Under the pieces are notes generated by a model that was not told the origin of the DNA, did no database searches, and saw only the letters and a list, made by a program, of their open reading frames with translations. A DNA stretch of 64,000 nt. It comes from Acanthosepion esculentum. Taxonomy: Eukaryota; Mollusca; Cephalopoda; Sepiida; Sepiidae. The DNA is taken from the NCBI GenBank assembly GCA_964036315.1, contig OZ038495.1, positions 26,186,190-26,250,189 on the forward strand. The letters run 5' to 3'. Each line of letters begins with the position of its first letter. Position 1 is the stretch's first letter. The position numbers and the translations under genes are program-made. Shown here one piece after another: positions 32,945 through 46,146 of this stretch.

Positions 32945-33110
32945 ATGGCAGTAGTATGCCTCACAGGAAGAAATTTTCACCCACAGCCAGGAAAAGAAAA
33001 GCCCATGCAAATGAAAATCCAGCTCAAACAGCAGCCAGGATAGCTTCTAATGCTGAGAATATGTAAATACTTAGGGACTCTCAAATTCCTGAACAAGCTG
33101 AAGGCCCAAT
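32945..33110 (+). repeat. Possible Helitron-like N-terminal fragment
   Basis: MPHRKKFSPTARKRKAHANE then NPAQTAARIASNAENM and, past a stop, DSQIPEQAEG. Lysine/arginine-rich starts followed by repeated 'ASE..EQ' units are seen at the N-terminus of some Helitron-type proteins. No Rep or helicase motif is present, so the call is weak. Confidence 0.3.
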
Positions 33111-33640
33111 CAAGAGCCCTTTGCAGGAGCTAGTTTAAATGCTGCTTGATATGGCGGCTTTCAATTTAGTAAATAATGAGTTAGGTTTGAAAAGTCGGTG
33201 TGGAAAAAAAAAATTTTCAAGTTGGGATTGTTATTGTCTCCCCTTATTGAGTCAATAATAACTCTTGATAAAAAAATATTTTCTAACTCAAAACGTATTA
33301 TTTTTGTTAGCGTATGTCTTCTTTTGGGCATCTGCATAAAACCTAAAGTGATACATTTGAATTAGGAAAATAAAAAGAATCTAATGAATGAAAATAACTT
33401 TTTATAAATCTTTTTTTATTAAGATAAATAATGTAGATGCAAGCCTAAGCAAAGATTGTAACTAAATGCATTTTCATCTGTTACAGTTGTGAGCTGTTGA
33501 TTAAAGAACAAAAAAGAAAATTGCTTTTTTTTTTATTCATTTGAAAGACATTTTTAGAAAGGTTAGTAGATTGCATTCAACTTGATTTTATGAATATTTT
33601 TGCTTTCAATTCATTTGTTCAAATTTTGAAACTGAATCTT

Positions 33641-33804
33641 TTAACTTTCTTGAATGTCAGAGTTTGGATCCAAACTTTCTAAGATATGAGGTTTATAATT
33701 TGTATAACACATTAATCTGTTCCTTAAGTTGTTTTCATGTTTCACTTCAAAATTGGTTGGTGTCACCTGTAGCAACTTCTTAGCACATTCTTCCATGAGA
33801 GCAC
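33641..33804 (-). CDS. EEF1AKMT1: EEF1AKMT1 last exon
   Basis: Acceptor cttttaag| at 33805, stop TAA at 33641-33643. Begins GALMEECAKKLLQVTPTNFE and continues LRNRLMCYTNY, matching the C-terminal (G)A.MEE.A..LL and (L).N.(F/L).CY.NY of the family. Confidence 0.93.
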
Positions 33805-36800
33805 CTTAAAAGAAAAGATAAATAAAAATTATTTACAACTGCAGCTTTAAAATTAATGAAATTAAATGCTTAATTATTAAAATTTGCAAACATGTGATCC
33901 TTATATCCTTGTGTCAGAAATATTTTTAAAACTGAAAGTATGAATTAATTTCTAAGAGTAAGGCATTTAATCAGCAGATGAATTGGCTTGAGTACAGATT
34001 ACATCAATAAAAAGCATTTATTTTATACAAATATTTTTCAACATTCTCTCCTTCTTTGTCAATGCACTTAATTTAGTGGTGAATATTAATCATGTAAATC
34101 AAACATTGTACACTGAAATTTTCAGATTAAAATTCAGCTAATAACTATGTCAGGTGATATACCTATTGATCCTTCCCCATAATTGGTTAAATACAACCAT
34201 AAATTCTATGCTAACAGTTTCTTCTTTCACACTTCTTGCCTGTGGAACCCTCTTCCAGCTTCATGCTTTCCAGCCAACTTTGATATTCAAAAAATTCAAT
34301 ATCAATCATTATCTACTGTCTTCTTGATTCCTCTTATTGTTCTCACCCCTTAATATTATTTTTCTTTTTCTCATTTTTTTCACTCAGTAACTCCTTGTGA
34401 TTTAGTGGTTTTACTGCCTTGCTTGGGGTGAAATGATAAAAAAAAATAGTAGTAAAATAATGGTACAACCCTGACTTGAATACAAGAAAATTAAAAAAAA
34501 AAATGTCCAGTTATAGAACTAAGCCAATATTCTGTAGGAAATATATATAGTTGGCTGCGAACAATGGGTTTTGTGGTGAGATGTTTGTTCAGCAGTTAAA
34601 TTAATAATCAACACTAAAAAGAATCTGACAAGTACTACAACCTGTCAAAGGTAATGTGAAACTGTAAAAGACAAATGTGTTTAGCTCCCTTCTATATTTA
34701 TACATATTTATAGATTCATTATTCATAAAATATTAATAACTCAAATTTATCAAATTAATTTTAGCTGTGTGCCAAAGTTGGTTTTATTCAATCCAAATAT
34801 TCATAAAGCAAGTGTGCAGATAATGCAACAATTATCAACACAGAAAGTTAATTGGTGAACTGAGTTCAAATTCTAGCAGAGTCTGTTTCGATATTTGGAA
34901 ATGGATAATTTTGCACCCAACTGTATGTGAATGACATGTTTATATTCTGCTTCCATCAAAGTACAGGTCTTAATGGATCATTACATCATCTTTGCAGTTA
35001 ACGAGGGAAAACAAAAGGTCAAAACAGACTTCTTTTCTTAGAGAATGTGTTAAATAATAGCAGACTATTATTTTTTAGAGGAAGTGTATCTCTGCTCCGA
35101 TTTCCTGAGGTTGACCTTTGGGTTCAGATACAAGCCATAATATGAGAAGTTGATTTTGATTGGCTGAGCTAGGAGAAAGGTTCCAGCGAGTCTTAACTGT
35201 CAAGCAATGTAGACATGTTCTCTTTCGTGTCTTGAAGGGCTCCCCAGTGAGAGGGGATGACCCATCCCTACTGGATAGTTAGTACATGTCGACATGAATA
35301 AAATAGTTAAAATTCTGTGTTTGAAGTCATTCATTGCTGCCTGAGAACGTCTAGTGATTGCCGGCTGAAAGAGAAAATGTGACATTTTATCGAATTGGCG
35401 CCATTGATCAGGACCTGCCAGCATGAAGTGGCTATGCAACAAATGGATAAAGCAATGCTGTGTACCAAAGGCAATTTTTTGTTTCAAAACCTCTTCTGTG
35501 TTAAGAATTAGTTTCAACACCAAACAAAGGTCATCAGCAGGGATCTTGTGAAACAAAGAAAATTTAACGGACAGGGAACATTCTTTAGTATAATAATGTT
35601 GATGGACAATATAAAGCTCTATCCCAAAGACAACAACTCTGTAACTACAGAGAGCTGTGAAAGATAGCTAAGATGTGCAAGTGAACAAATCTACAGGGTG
35701 ATTTTCAATAGTACATGTAATGTCCTTGCTAGAGTCAGTTCCATAAGAGAGAAGTGTTTAACAAAAGATTGTATTTACAACATCCCTTAAAATAAAACTG
35801 AAGCAACGTAGAAAGGCTACATCCACAAGGAAGTGGATCATATCTGGAGAAAGAATGGCATAAATTATTCTCTTGATGATGAAGTCCAAATAATATATTG
35901 ACCCTGCAGTTTGAGAGTGAGAAAACTAACAGAATTACTACACTTGTCAGCTCAATAAATGAGGCAGAATATTATGGATTTCAATGTGTTGTGTTTTTCG
36001 TTATTAAACACTGGCTATTCTGGAATTCTTTGCAAAACAAAGAAAGAATCTGAAAATATTATTCTATATAAATTACTGGAATATTACAAGTTCTGCTGCA
36101 AACAGTTTGACTTTTGCTTGCTGCTGTTTTCTGCGTTACTCTACCAGAAAAAGAAACCTTTTTTTCTATATGTGGATAGAGTACAACTAAAGAAGTGATT
36201 AGCCAAAATGTTATAGCAAGAGAATAAGCAAAGTATTCATTTGTCCAAACAACTCTTGAAATATAGTAATAAATCTTTAACCTTGAACTATATGAGGTAT
36301 GTAGCAATTCATTATTTTTTATCCTTTAAAATAAACTTGCATGCTATTTCCCTCAGAAAAAATGATAAACTAATTTATTCTAAACAAGTACTTACCTACA
36401 CATAAAATGATTTTGTTTTTAGTAAGGTACTTTATTGATTGAGATGTTTTGGTAAGGCATTCTTCTGACAAAAATGGAGGATCTGCAACAACCACATCAA
36501 AATAATGTTCCCATTCAGCTGGTAAATTTAAAGGATCATTGTAGTCATAAAACAAAAAGTCTTCTCCAAATGACTCAAACCGCCTGTCAAATTCTAGAAG
36601 TTTTAAAATGCTTCCTGAAGGTTTAAGTTTTTTCATCTTACGGAAAGCAGTTGGGGAACTGAGACAGCAAATTCTGAAAAACAATTACAAAAATTATATT
36701 TATGTTTTACAAATGTGAGTGGTAGAGGGTGTTGAGTGTATTAGTTGAAATTTATTCTTTTTCTCTTTTATCCTCTGCAACTGATGACAACTCATGGAAA

Positions 36801-37778
36801 TTTTAGTTGTTACTACTTTTAGTTGAGCTAGTAGTAGTGATGACAACAAATTAGTTACAAAATATGTGATGTGAACACGCAAAATGCAAGCTACAAAATA
36901 AAATTACAAAATGGAACTACAAATCAATGAACAGTCAACAAATTCAATACATGGAGAAAAAAATACTGCCAGAGACTGTGACTGTGATCCTTTCTTGGTC
37001 TCAGTCAGTTATGCCTGAAATTTTCACCCTCTTCTTCCTTCCTCTATGACTGCTGCTACTTAACCCATTCTTCAGCTCAGTTGCAGTCATTCTGGTATCA
37101 ACAATACTAATGAACTATTGTTTTTAATTCTACTGCCTGCAGATATATAAAAATTTAACCAGCACTACTACCCTTTATCTCTCATGGACAAACTTAAAAA
37201 CAAGACGATGAATATTCACAAATACAGGAGACCTTGAAGAAAAAATTTTTTTACACATGAACACAAAAAATATACTGAATATGCTAGAAATTGAACATTT
37301 CAGTAATTCAAAATTTTACCTGTTGACAAAAAGATTAAAATCAGGCTAAAATAAATGGGAAGCTTTTGACATGAAACAAGTTTCTGTAACATATTTTGAC
37401 AATGAAAACATGACTGACATGTGAAAATCTTTTGTCATACACAACATTTTAACTCTGGAAAATACAATTTGAGGAACATTCCATCAAACACAAAAAACTA
37501 AAACACGTATATACTGACTTTCTTCTAACATAGTTTGAAGCAACAACAACTAAATTCATTACTACTTTCAAAAATGTTCTTCATTTTTTTCTGAATACCA
37601 TCCAAGGAAATGTTATGTGGACCACACAAGAAAATCTCTGAAAACATGAGATACCACTCAAACTCAGAAGAAGTAGCTATTCAACACTTTTCAGTACACA
37701 GCAAAATTTTCAGCAGCTCAACTACAGAGTTTTGTAGACAAACCCTTTTTGTAATTGTTCAGTCCACTTGTAAGGAGG

Positions 37779-37840
<62 letters not shown>

Positions 37841-39273
37841 TACATTAGTTTGCTTTATTAAAAAGATACATTATCACTGATTCAGGGGGCATTTTTTTTT
37901 TTATTTTGAATGGAAGATGAGATAATCAAAAGATACATATGGGCTTTCAGTTTTGGTAAATATTTGATACAAATTTGTCTGCACGAGAATTAATAAAACA
38001 TGCAACAACAAAAAACAAATCTATATTAAACCAAAACCTACACACTTCATTCAATGCTTCATACAAAAACATATTGGTGACTTTTGTTAATAAAAGGTGA
38101 TTTTACTAATTACAAATCTATTAAAATTATTAAATAACGATGGAGAAAAATGATCTTTGTGATTCATTGGCAAGAAAGCTCAAGGCCAAATCTTTTGCAA
38201 GGATTAAATAAATTTATTACAATCTGTATTTAGCAGTAGACTGTTGATTTTTTTCCTTAATTCAAGAGATTACGAAATATAACATAATTGAGCAGAAAAG
38301 AATGCCAAGGTATAAGCAAGATTATCTTTATTATTCATAGTTTTATTTCATTACATGCATGTAAATTTACAAATGTCGATGTCATTATTCAAAATGATAA
38401 ACAGATCAGATTTTATATCATTAAAACTTCTGAATTACTTTGTATACACAATAAAAATGCACTATGGATTAGAAAAATGTTCATGCTAATTTCATTGTAT
38501 TACAGAACATGTTCCTATTAGTAAGTAAATAAAATATACATACTTGCCATTTTTTCCACAGGCTGCAAATGCTTCTTTGGCGAGATATTCTGCAGTCCTG
38601 TCATCATACCAAAACTGGCTTAATTGCTGTAAAGTCACACACATATATATATAAAGTGTTTATTATATTTGTTTATATTTATTGCCTGAGTACAAAGCAA
38701 AGGGTCAGTTGTAATCTTTAATTTTGCTCTTAGTTTAGTATTCAGAAAGTATTAACCATAAACAAGAGTTACAAAGCTTTTGATATGATTACAATGTATT
38801 TGCTAAATTGCTTATTTGTCATTTTTGATGGCAAGTAGATAAACTAGTATATATATTTCTGCATTTATTGAAAAGATTAAGTTATAGAACAAAATCTATA
38901 AATATGGAATTTTCAAAGAGTATAACTGTTGTAATGAGACTGACAATATTTCTTTTATGCTTTGCAAGATTTTAACTCATTTTATTAATGAAGAAAATAA
39001 AGCAAAATAGAGAAATAAAAATATTTTAAAAATTGGGTAAAGATATTTCTCATTGTACCTATTTTATTATTTATTTTACAAAGAATAAAATTTGTTTATT
39101 TAAGAAATCTTACCCAGTTTTCTTTGAAATTGTGAGACTCATTGTCATTTGAGTTTAATTGCTGCAATTGTTCTGCATAGAATTCCTGCAAGACTGCCAT
39201 TGTAGTTGCAGAGAGCTGTGGAATATCATCATCCTCATTGTTGTCATCTTCATTGGAAGGTGAACGATCCTCA
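33641..39273 (-). CDS. EEF1AKMT1: eEF1A lysine methyltransferase 1, four coding exons
   Basis: Exons 39114-39273, 38544-38626, 36396-36673 and 33641-33804 join in one frame. The enzyme is an S-adenosylmethionine-dependent seven-beta-strand methyltransferase that modifies a lysine of elongation factor eEF1A (Lys79 in human) in the cytosol. Seen here: an acidic N-terminus with DDIPQLS and LQEFYAEQ, QLSQFWYDDRTA, the SAM-fold strand KICCLSSPTAF, FDRRFESFGEDFLFYDYNDP, and the catalytic DPPF motif (VVADPPFLSEEC), all conserved with the vertebrate protein. Visible length is about 227 residues against about 214 in human. All motifs are intact and there are no stops. The true start is not settled (see the 20-nt exon). 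The introns hold a LINE end and an LTR/leader fragment. Confidence 0.95.
34176..34449 (+). mobile_element. LINE copy E, 3' end
   Basis: C-terminal remnant ('aattctatgctaacagtttc', 'tgctttccagccaactttga') through the tail 'ccttgcttggggtgaaatga' plus poly(A). Lies in EEF1AKMT1 intron 3 (after 36396, before 33804). Confidence 0.85.
35046..35420 (+). repeat. Probable LTR end and primer-binding-like site
   Basis: TGTGTTAAATAATAG at 35046 could open an LTR that has an AATAAA at about 35297 and closes around 'gtgaca' at 35382; 'aattggcgccattgatcagg' follows at about 35394, whose TGGCGCC resembles a tRNA-primed start site. The minus-strand frame 35200-35556 across it is coincidental. Confidence 0.4.
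36396..36673 (-). CDS. EEF1AKMT1: EEF1AKMT1 exon with catalytic DPPF
   Basis: Acceptor tttttcag| at 36674, donor GTAG|gtaagt at 36395. It carries the central methyltransferase fold including DPPF and KYLTKNKIILCV. Confidence 0.95.
36700..38530. other. EEF1AKMT1 intron, no further feature
   Basis: Only a TA/CA microsatellite at about 37782-37846 stands out. Confidence 0.5.
37782..37846 (+). repeat. (TA)n(CA)n microsatellite
   Basis: About 20 TA units followed by CA units. Confidence 0.95.
38544..38626 (-). CDS. EEF1AKMT1: EEF1AKMT1 exon QLSQFW
   Basis: Acceptor tttacag| at 38627, donor GGCAA|gtatgt at 38543. Encodes QLSQFWYDDRTAEYLAKEAF AACGKNG; phase 0 in, phase 2 out. Confidence 0.93.
39114..39273 (-). 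CDS. EEF1AKMT1: EEF1AKMT1 N-terminal exon
   Basis: Acceptor cttttag|T at 39274, donor TGG|gtaaga at 39113; 1 nt plus 53 codons: EDRSPSNEDDNNEDDDIPQL, ATTMAVLQEFYAEQLQQL, and FKENW at the end. If the acceptor is not used, an in-frame ATG at 39305 would give a start MQIECKHLSFSEDR; the good acceptor makes an upstream exon more likely. Confidence 0.9.
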
Positions 39274-39395
39274 CTAAAAGATAAATGTTTGCATTCAATT
39301 TGCACATCAATTATAGACTATTTTTCTGTCACAAATTACTACCTACAGATACATTATTGATTCTATTGGGATAGATAACGTTTATTTGTCCTCAC

Positions 39396-39415
39396 CAATT
39401 GGAGAGTTTTGAAAG
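39396..39415 (-). CDS. EEF1AKMT1: Candidate 20-nt microexon of EEF1AKMT1
   Basis: Twenty bases (CTTTCAAAACTCTCCAATTG) lie between a good acceptor (ttactttcag|) and a good donor (|gtgagg), and the 2-nt overhang completes a Cys codon with the first base of the next exon. It has no ATG, so a further start exon would be needed upstream; none was recognised in 39.4-44.9 kb. Confidence 0.35.
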
Positions 39416-41192
39416 CTGAAAGTAAAAATGAAAATTACATAAGAATAATTGTATGTGAATGGAATAAAACTAAGCAGGTAGTTTTTGCACATATTTTGAC
39501 ATATCCAACAACAAATATTATTTTCAAAATAAATGAAGAAATGTTGACATATAGCAAATTCAACTAGACATTTGTTAATATTTATTACCTACAATTATAT
39601 TTTTTGGAGTTAATTTTGTATATACATATATATAAATAAATTATATGTAAATTTTGATTAAAGATATCAATATCTATCAAGTGTCTTAAGGCTTTTAGTA
39701 ATGATCAAGTAATAGAAATTTTTTTTGAAATTTCAAATGTGCAATTTTTAAATGTAATATGAAATTCTAAAATGAGTGATTATTTCACAATGAGAATATT
39801 AATCTGAATAGCTTGGACAAGTTTTTCACCAAAATGTGATTAATTTAAGAGGTTTTTATTTAAAATAAGCAAAATCAATTATATACACTATTTAATAAAT
39901 ATTTTTGTCTACTTAACTCAGTAATTGAACTCACAACTGTCAGCACTTTTATCCACTAGGCCTTTATCCTGTAGGAGAATCTAGTGCTAGAAACTTGGAA
40001 CTTTAAACTAGGTTCCACTAAAATGGATGTGATTTTTAAAAAATTAAAGCAAAAAATTGGTTCCTTATTTTTTTTAAATTGTCAAAAAGGAATTAACTGA
40101 TTAAAAACAAAAATTTCAATACCTATTTATTAATTAATTAATAATAATTGTATACTGAATATATCATTTTATAAAGTTTGTGGGAATTGGCGGGGGGGCA
40201 CTTTCACCACCTTTTATATCTTGTGTATACGTTTTAATTTGGGTGGTGTTCACAAAATGTTTTTACAGTTATATAAAGAAAAGATGTTATTCTAGTAAAA
40301 ATTTATGCAATACTAATTGTAAATATAGAAAAACTTCATCTCGAACCATACAAAAATAATTTGATAAAACTAAAAAAATAGTTTTTTGAGCATTGCTGTT
40401 TGCATAATTTAATAAAATACATTATTTTCTTTCAGAGTGAACAAGAAAAAATTTACATTTAATATTTATTTTTAAAAAATTTACTTGTAATTTTTCTGTG
40501 CAATTTTAAAATGAATCCCATTGCTGGTCTAAGAATTAAAAAATGTAAAATTTAATGCCATTTTTGATTGTGAACCTTTTTTAAAAGAATGAAAATTGTT
40601 TTTTTCATTTTTGCAACTGTTAGATTAATTTTTGTACAGAAATTCAAAAATAAAAACCTGAATTACTTCCTCTCACTGACTTCCCTAATAAGAGTAATAT
40701 AGCATGTGATAATTCAATAACTTAAATTCAGAATCAAACTCATTGGGTGCAAATAAGTATTTTATGATATCAAATAGGTAAGAAAATAATAAAAATAAAA
40801 GCAATGAATTAAACTCAAAAGTATCATTTCACTAGTTTTAATTAATTTCTTTTTTATACTTCTAATGTATAAAAAATAAAATTGTTCATTATTTAACTTA
40901 AGCTTTATAGAATAAAAAATTATATTGGTTATATAAGGTTAAAAAAACCGTTGTAATTTATTTTTAAACATAAATGGCAATTTCTTGATTATTGCACTGC
41001 TTGTATTCTGCATTTCCTCAATTTAAAAAAAAATATTTTTATGCACTTTGAAATCAAAGATTACTATAGAAAACTACTGTTGTTGTTAAAGTTTTACTTT
41101 TTTTTAACCCATGACATCACAGGCTACCGTGCGTAAAAAAGTTATTTTATTTTCATTACATTTTTTAAGCAAAAACTAAGCATTATATTTTT

Positions 41193-41438
41193 TTAATCAT
41201 TTCTCCCCAAGCAAGGTAATTAAGCCATTAAGATGCAAAGGATTTCTGAGTTTGAAAGAATATGAGAAAAAGAAAAACATATGGAGAGAGAACAATAAAA
41301 AAAAAACAGGAATGAAGAAAACAAAAGATAACGATTAATATTGCATTTAAATTTTTGAAAATCAAAGTTGACTAGGAAGCAAGAGGCCAGAAGAGAGTTC
41401 CACAAGTGAGAAGTGGGAGAAAAAAAAGTAACTTAGAA
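41193..41438 (-). mobile_element. LINE copy F, 3' end
   Basis: Minus-strand copy of the family's last 245 bp, from 'ttactttttttctcccact' to the tail 'ccttgcttggggagaaatga'; includes WNSLLASCFLVNFDFQKFKC. Confidence 0.85.
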
Positions 41439-43849
41439 TTTCCAAATCGGTGTTTTTCGCCGGAAAAAAACTCAGCCATGACGTAAAAAAAACAAGATTT
41501 TTAACAAAAAAATTCGAAGGTGTTAGAAAGGATTAAATTTTAAAAAAATACTTTGTTCTTTCCTCTTATTAATAATAAACATTTTGACAATAAAACTGTT
41601 TTTACTTTTTATTAAACTTTGTTTTTCATTTATGTTGTTTTTCAGCGAAAAAGTGGAAGTACATTTTTTTAATTAAACTGAAACATTAGGTAATAATAGC
41701 TAGTTACCTTTTAGTTTTGTTTGGTTACCTAAATTTAGGATATTATCTTTCAAATAAAATCAAAATTTAACTTTAAAGCAGATATCAAATTATTTAATAC
41801 ATTTTTCGTGTTTTCTAAGTCCATGGCGGTAAACCCACTTTCCTTTTTGTCTGTTTAAGTACAGCTGAACGACACTATATGACTTTTTTACGCTATTTTT
41901 AGTGGAAAGTGGTGGAATTTGTGATTTTTTTACACCTTATTTTCTTTTTTAATTTTGTTCTTAATAATCATAAAATATTTAAAATTCATTCAACGTTGAT
42001 ATTTTTTATGTATCTTGAAAAGGGATCAACATAAGTTAACTGAACTCTCTTGTGAAGCTCTTTAAACGTCAACTTATGTATTGTTTTTCTATTTTGAGGA
42101 ATGTATATAAAATGAATATTTAAAAATTCTATTTGACAAGTATCGGAATTGATTATTGAATTTATTGCTTTTCCGGGGTATTGTTAATTTTGTTTTTAAT
42201 CTATTCTAAACACACAAAAAAAGTAAAATAAATCCCCCATACCAAATATGGAATTATCTCCCGAGATTTTTTTTTTTACCTAGTCTAAAACAAATTTTGA
42301 ACACATTTTATTTTTTCTATATAATAGAGTCTGAATAAATTTAACAAGTAATTAAATCTCATAATAAATTTTTTTAACGATATATTTATTTATTCTACAT
42401 TGATTTTCCAAAGTATGGCTCTAATCAATGCTTTGCTTTGTTCGAATAGGGCATCCATTAATTAATTTCGAAAATATTTCGTTTTTACTTTTTGAGAACT
42501 AAAAGTAAAAAAAAATTAAAGGTAAGAAAGTCCAGAATCGAGAAAATAATTCACTATGCGCAAAAATGAAAGTAATTTTGTCAGTACTCTTAAAAAGGGC
42601 TATCCTGAGTGGTTAATTTTATTTTTATTGACTACAATTCGAAACAAACACTAGTTGATAGGTTCGGATGTGTGCCGCTAATTTCATTGAAGAACCCCCC
42701 CCCCCAAAAAAAAAACACACAGACAGTCGCGATATTGGAGGCCCAGACAAAAATTTATGAAACACTGATTTAAAAAGAAAATATAATCGCAGTAGTGTGC
42801 TTCATCAACAATGGCTCTTTGGAGGAATTGAAAGAAATTCTAAATTTATATTTAATCAATTATTACTTTGTAGAATTTGTTCTTGATAGATCGAAAAGCA
42901 GTCATCCAAAGAAGACGTATTGAACAAGGTTCTATGTCTACGATCATTAGTGATGGTTGATCCGCTTATAAGGGGGTACAGTAAAGTTAAATCATGAAAA
43001 TATATTTTTTTAATTTACATGTATCTTTTTTTAGTTAATAATAGAGAATTGTTGGCTTCAGAAAGCGTTCTCTCAGAACCAACAAGCACTGCACGAATGG
43101 GAATCGATTTTGAATAATAGTGAATATTTCGAAGAAAATTAATAAAAACAATAAAAGATAATCCGATATATATAAATTTTAACCCGTGAATTATGGTCCT
43201 GATTCTAGAGACTTTTATCAAAATTAAATTTTAAAAAGGGATCCAGGAGAATGGCTCTAAAGTGGGAGTTTAGTTTGTAAAATTTTATACTGGCATTTAT
43301 GTTGGCATTGCCGTTCAATTAATTAATCCTGAATTTGTACTCGGTTGTGTTAAGTGTTACATTTTAAATTGTAAAATGAACATTGAGCTCACGCGTAATT
43401 AAACCACTGAATCTTTTTGAACGATTTTTAACAAAAATTTAGACATTTTTTTAGAGACTCTCTAGAGCGTGATACATTTTTTAATGAATTGAAAACATTA
43501 GAATTTAAAAGAAAAACTTTAACACGTGTGCATATGAAACTTCAGCAAAGTAGACAAATGAAATGAAATAGTGGATAGGAGAAATAAAAATTAAGTCATA
43601 AAATCACGGAAAATTAAAAAATGGGGAGTAATCAATGGTTAAACGTACTTTAACTCCATTTTTTTAATTGGAGATTTAGTAAAAAGTCCGACGAGACAAA
43701 TCAACGAATTTAGGAAAGGGCAGATAACTCTAATGAACAATTTTAAAGTTGACTGAACTCTTCAGATTTGGTATATATATAAAAAATACTCCTCTCCTAT
43801 ATTTTTGAAAACCGTGGGGTCCAAAAAACATCATTACATAATAATACCA

Positions 43850-44015
43850 GGGCTGTACTTCCAGAAGGGGTGCCTAGAGAGCTAGGCCTCCTTCCTTGAT
43901 ATATTTTTAAAAGTATTATTAACTAGGGTGAGGATATAAGACCTCATTATGCACCGTACTTCTGGAGCGGAGGTGGGTAGTGGGATAAGCCCCTCCCCAA
44001 TATTTTTTAAATATG
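43850..44015 (+). repeat. Diverged tandem duplication
   Basis: 'gtacttccagaaggggtgcc ... atatttttaaa' at about 43855 recurs as 'gtacttctggagcggaggtg ... atattttttaaa' at about 43959. Two units of roughly 105 bp, origin unknown. Confidence 0.45.
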
Positions 44016-44939
44016 TATTTATTGTTTTCAAGCAAATAAAATCGATTTATCTAAGTTAAGTTCTTGTATCTTTTCAAATTATTATTTTAATAAAAAGTAA
44101 AAATATAAAGTTTTAGATAGTTATTTCTTTTTAAAAAAGCAAAAACTATATAGCCTCATTTTTTTTGTAATTTTCCTTGAGCTTTTCATTCAAAGTTTAC
44201 AACAAATAACAGCTATAATTACATTTTTCTTTATTAAAGAAAGTAAAACTAAACGAGAAGTAGTCACTTTTTTTTTTTTTACAAAAAAAGCAGCATTGTT
44301 CAAACATCAAACAATAAAACTAAAAAAATCTAAATGTCAGTTATTAATTAAAACTTAATTATATAGTTATCTGGATTCAAATTTCTTGTAAAAGTGTTGT
44401 TTTTTTGTAAGTTTCTTTTTTTAAATAAATATTTGAGGAAGGAGAAATTACTATTTGGGGGGGATTTAGAAGCAAGACATCGAGACTTTCACTTTGGTTT
44501 TGAAATTTGAAAATCGATATTAAAATTTTTAAATTTCAAGTTATATTTATTTTAGTCTTTGAAAAGCAAAAAATAATAATCAAAGTTACGCTGTGACTTG
44601 TGCTTTTACTGTAACATTTCGCACAGAAAGCCACAAAAAAGTAAATAAACAAAGAATAAAAACTAAACGTTGTATCCTTTTTTCTTTCAATGGTTTACGA
44701 AATGTTTATTACATTTTTTTTAAATATTGGTGTAAAATAAAAACTAAAAAATAACACTACGAGCGGTGGGATTTTCAAATCACGCACCCTCACCCGTCTA
44801 AAATTATTTTTATTTAATTTCTTCATATTTCTATTGGTTAAGCACCATACTTTCTGATTTTTTTTTTTAAGCGTATCCCCCCCCCAAAAAAATAATACAA
44901 TAAGATGGCGATGTGTTAAGCAGTTAAGAGGGATAATTA

Positions 44940-46140
44940 TCGCAAAGGAACAATTGTTACAACTCTTGAACTGACAGAACCATTTTTAACAGTCGACCGC
45001 AATCATGCTTCTGATGGTGCTGCTATTTTTCAGTGAAAAAGGTCATAATAAAGATGAAAACCAAATCAGCAATTTCAGAACTATTGTCACAAATTTATAA
45101 CAATAATGTCAATGATTTTCAACTGAAGCCATGAGTTTGCTATCAAGTGAGGACACTATTAAAAAAGAACTTTGAGGACTCAAAGAAAAAACTATCCACC
45201 AATACCAGAAAGACCTAAAGACCCAGTAATTGAAGGGGAGTGGAGAAGCACTTTGGTGCCTCAACCAAAGCCATTTTTTTTTTGACAATGGGCCCAACAT
45301 GACCACCCAAATCATTGCTTTTGGTTCCGAGGAATCTGGCATCCTGCAATACATGGATGATGGATGGCAATTTCTCAATGGCACCATCAGGGTTTAAACT
45401 TTAGACAACTGTATGTGATATGGGCACCACTTGGAAATACTGTAGTTTTTACTGTTTTTGCCTTACAGCAGACCAAATCTCAAACATCTATGAAATTCTG
45501 CTGCAAGCTGTTGTTGATCACTATCATGAGATTGGGTTGTACCCAGACCCAACAACAATCATTGTTGATTTTGAACAGGCAGTAATCCAAGCCATCAACT
45601 GTGTTTTTGGACCACACACAGTTATGCAGGGCTGCTTTTATCAACTGACATAGACCACCTGGAGGAAAATACAAAATCTAGGCCTGACTAATCTCTACAA
45701 AGAAAATGACAACTTCAGACAATTCTGCGGAAAGATTGATTGATTCCTTCCAGTAGGAGATGTTTCAGCTGGAATGCTTACAGGTAAATGTCCCAAAGAG
45801 GCAGTTCCACTGTCTCAGGTACATGTGCCCAAAGAAGATTCAAACTCCAGGCAAGTATACCCCGCCTAACCCCAATGGTGTATTCCAGCAAAATTTCCAC
45901 CATAGGTTTGGAACATTCATCAAGCTATGTTGGATAACAATCCCAAAACCAATAACTTGTGTGAAGGCTAGAACAACAAGTTTCATCACCTTGTTGGATA
46001 CCAAAATCCATCTATTTGAAAACTTATAAAGACACTTCAAAAAGAAGAAAATTCTGTTAGTGTAGTAATTTCCAGAAATGCAATTGGGGAATCACCCAAA
46101 AAGAAAAAAATTTATGTTGATCTTCAACAAAGATTAAGAA
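44940..46140 (+). pseudogene. MULE transposase, main part
   Basis: Across frames: FLTVDRNHASDGAAIF, RPKDPVIEGEWRSTLVPQPK, TQIIAFGSEESGILQYMDDG WQFLNGTI (D-G catalytic region, split for reading), CFCLTADQISNIYEILLQAV, the DDE-like PTTIIVDFEQAVIQAINCVF and QGCFYQL, TWRKIQNLGLTNLYKEN, KTNNLCEGWNNKFHHLVGYQ and IYVDLQQRLR. These are the hallmarks of MULE-domain transposases (VSDFE.A...A, GC.FH...N.R, TNN..E.W.N). FGSEES/MDDG, DFE and E of CEGW are all present, but stops and frameshifts (for example the TAG after CFYQLT) inactivate it. Confidence 0.85.
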
Positions 46141-46146
46141 CATTAT

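Larger units (their letters stand above)
39420..44930. other. AT-rich intergenic stretch
   Basis: Upstream side of EEF1AKMT1. It holds LINE copy F (41193-41438) and a tandem duplication at 43.85-44.0 kb. No other gene, RNA or element could be supported. Isolated ATG-containing stretches with CpG (about 41475 and 41825 on the minus strand) were considered as start exons but lack convincing donors. Confidence 0.45.

Noticed and set aside
35200..35556. Minus-strand 118-residue frame as a gene
   Set aside because: Antisense to an LTR end and primer-site-like sequence; no recognisable protein features.
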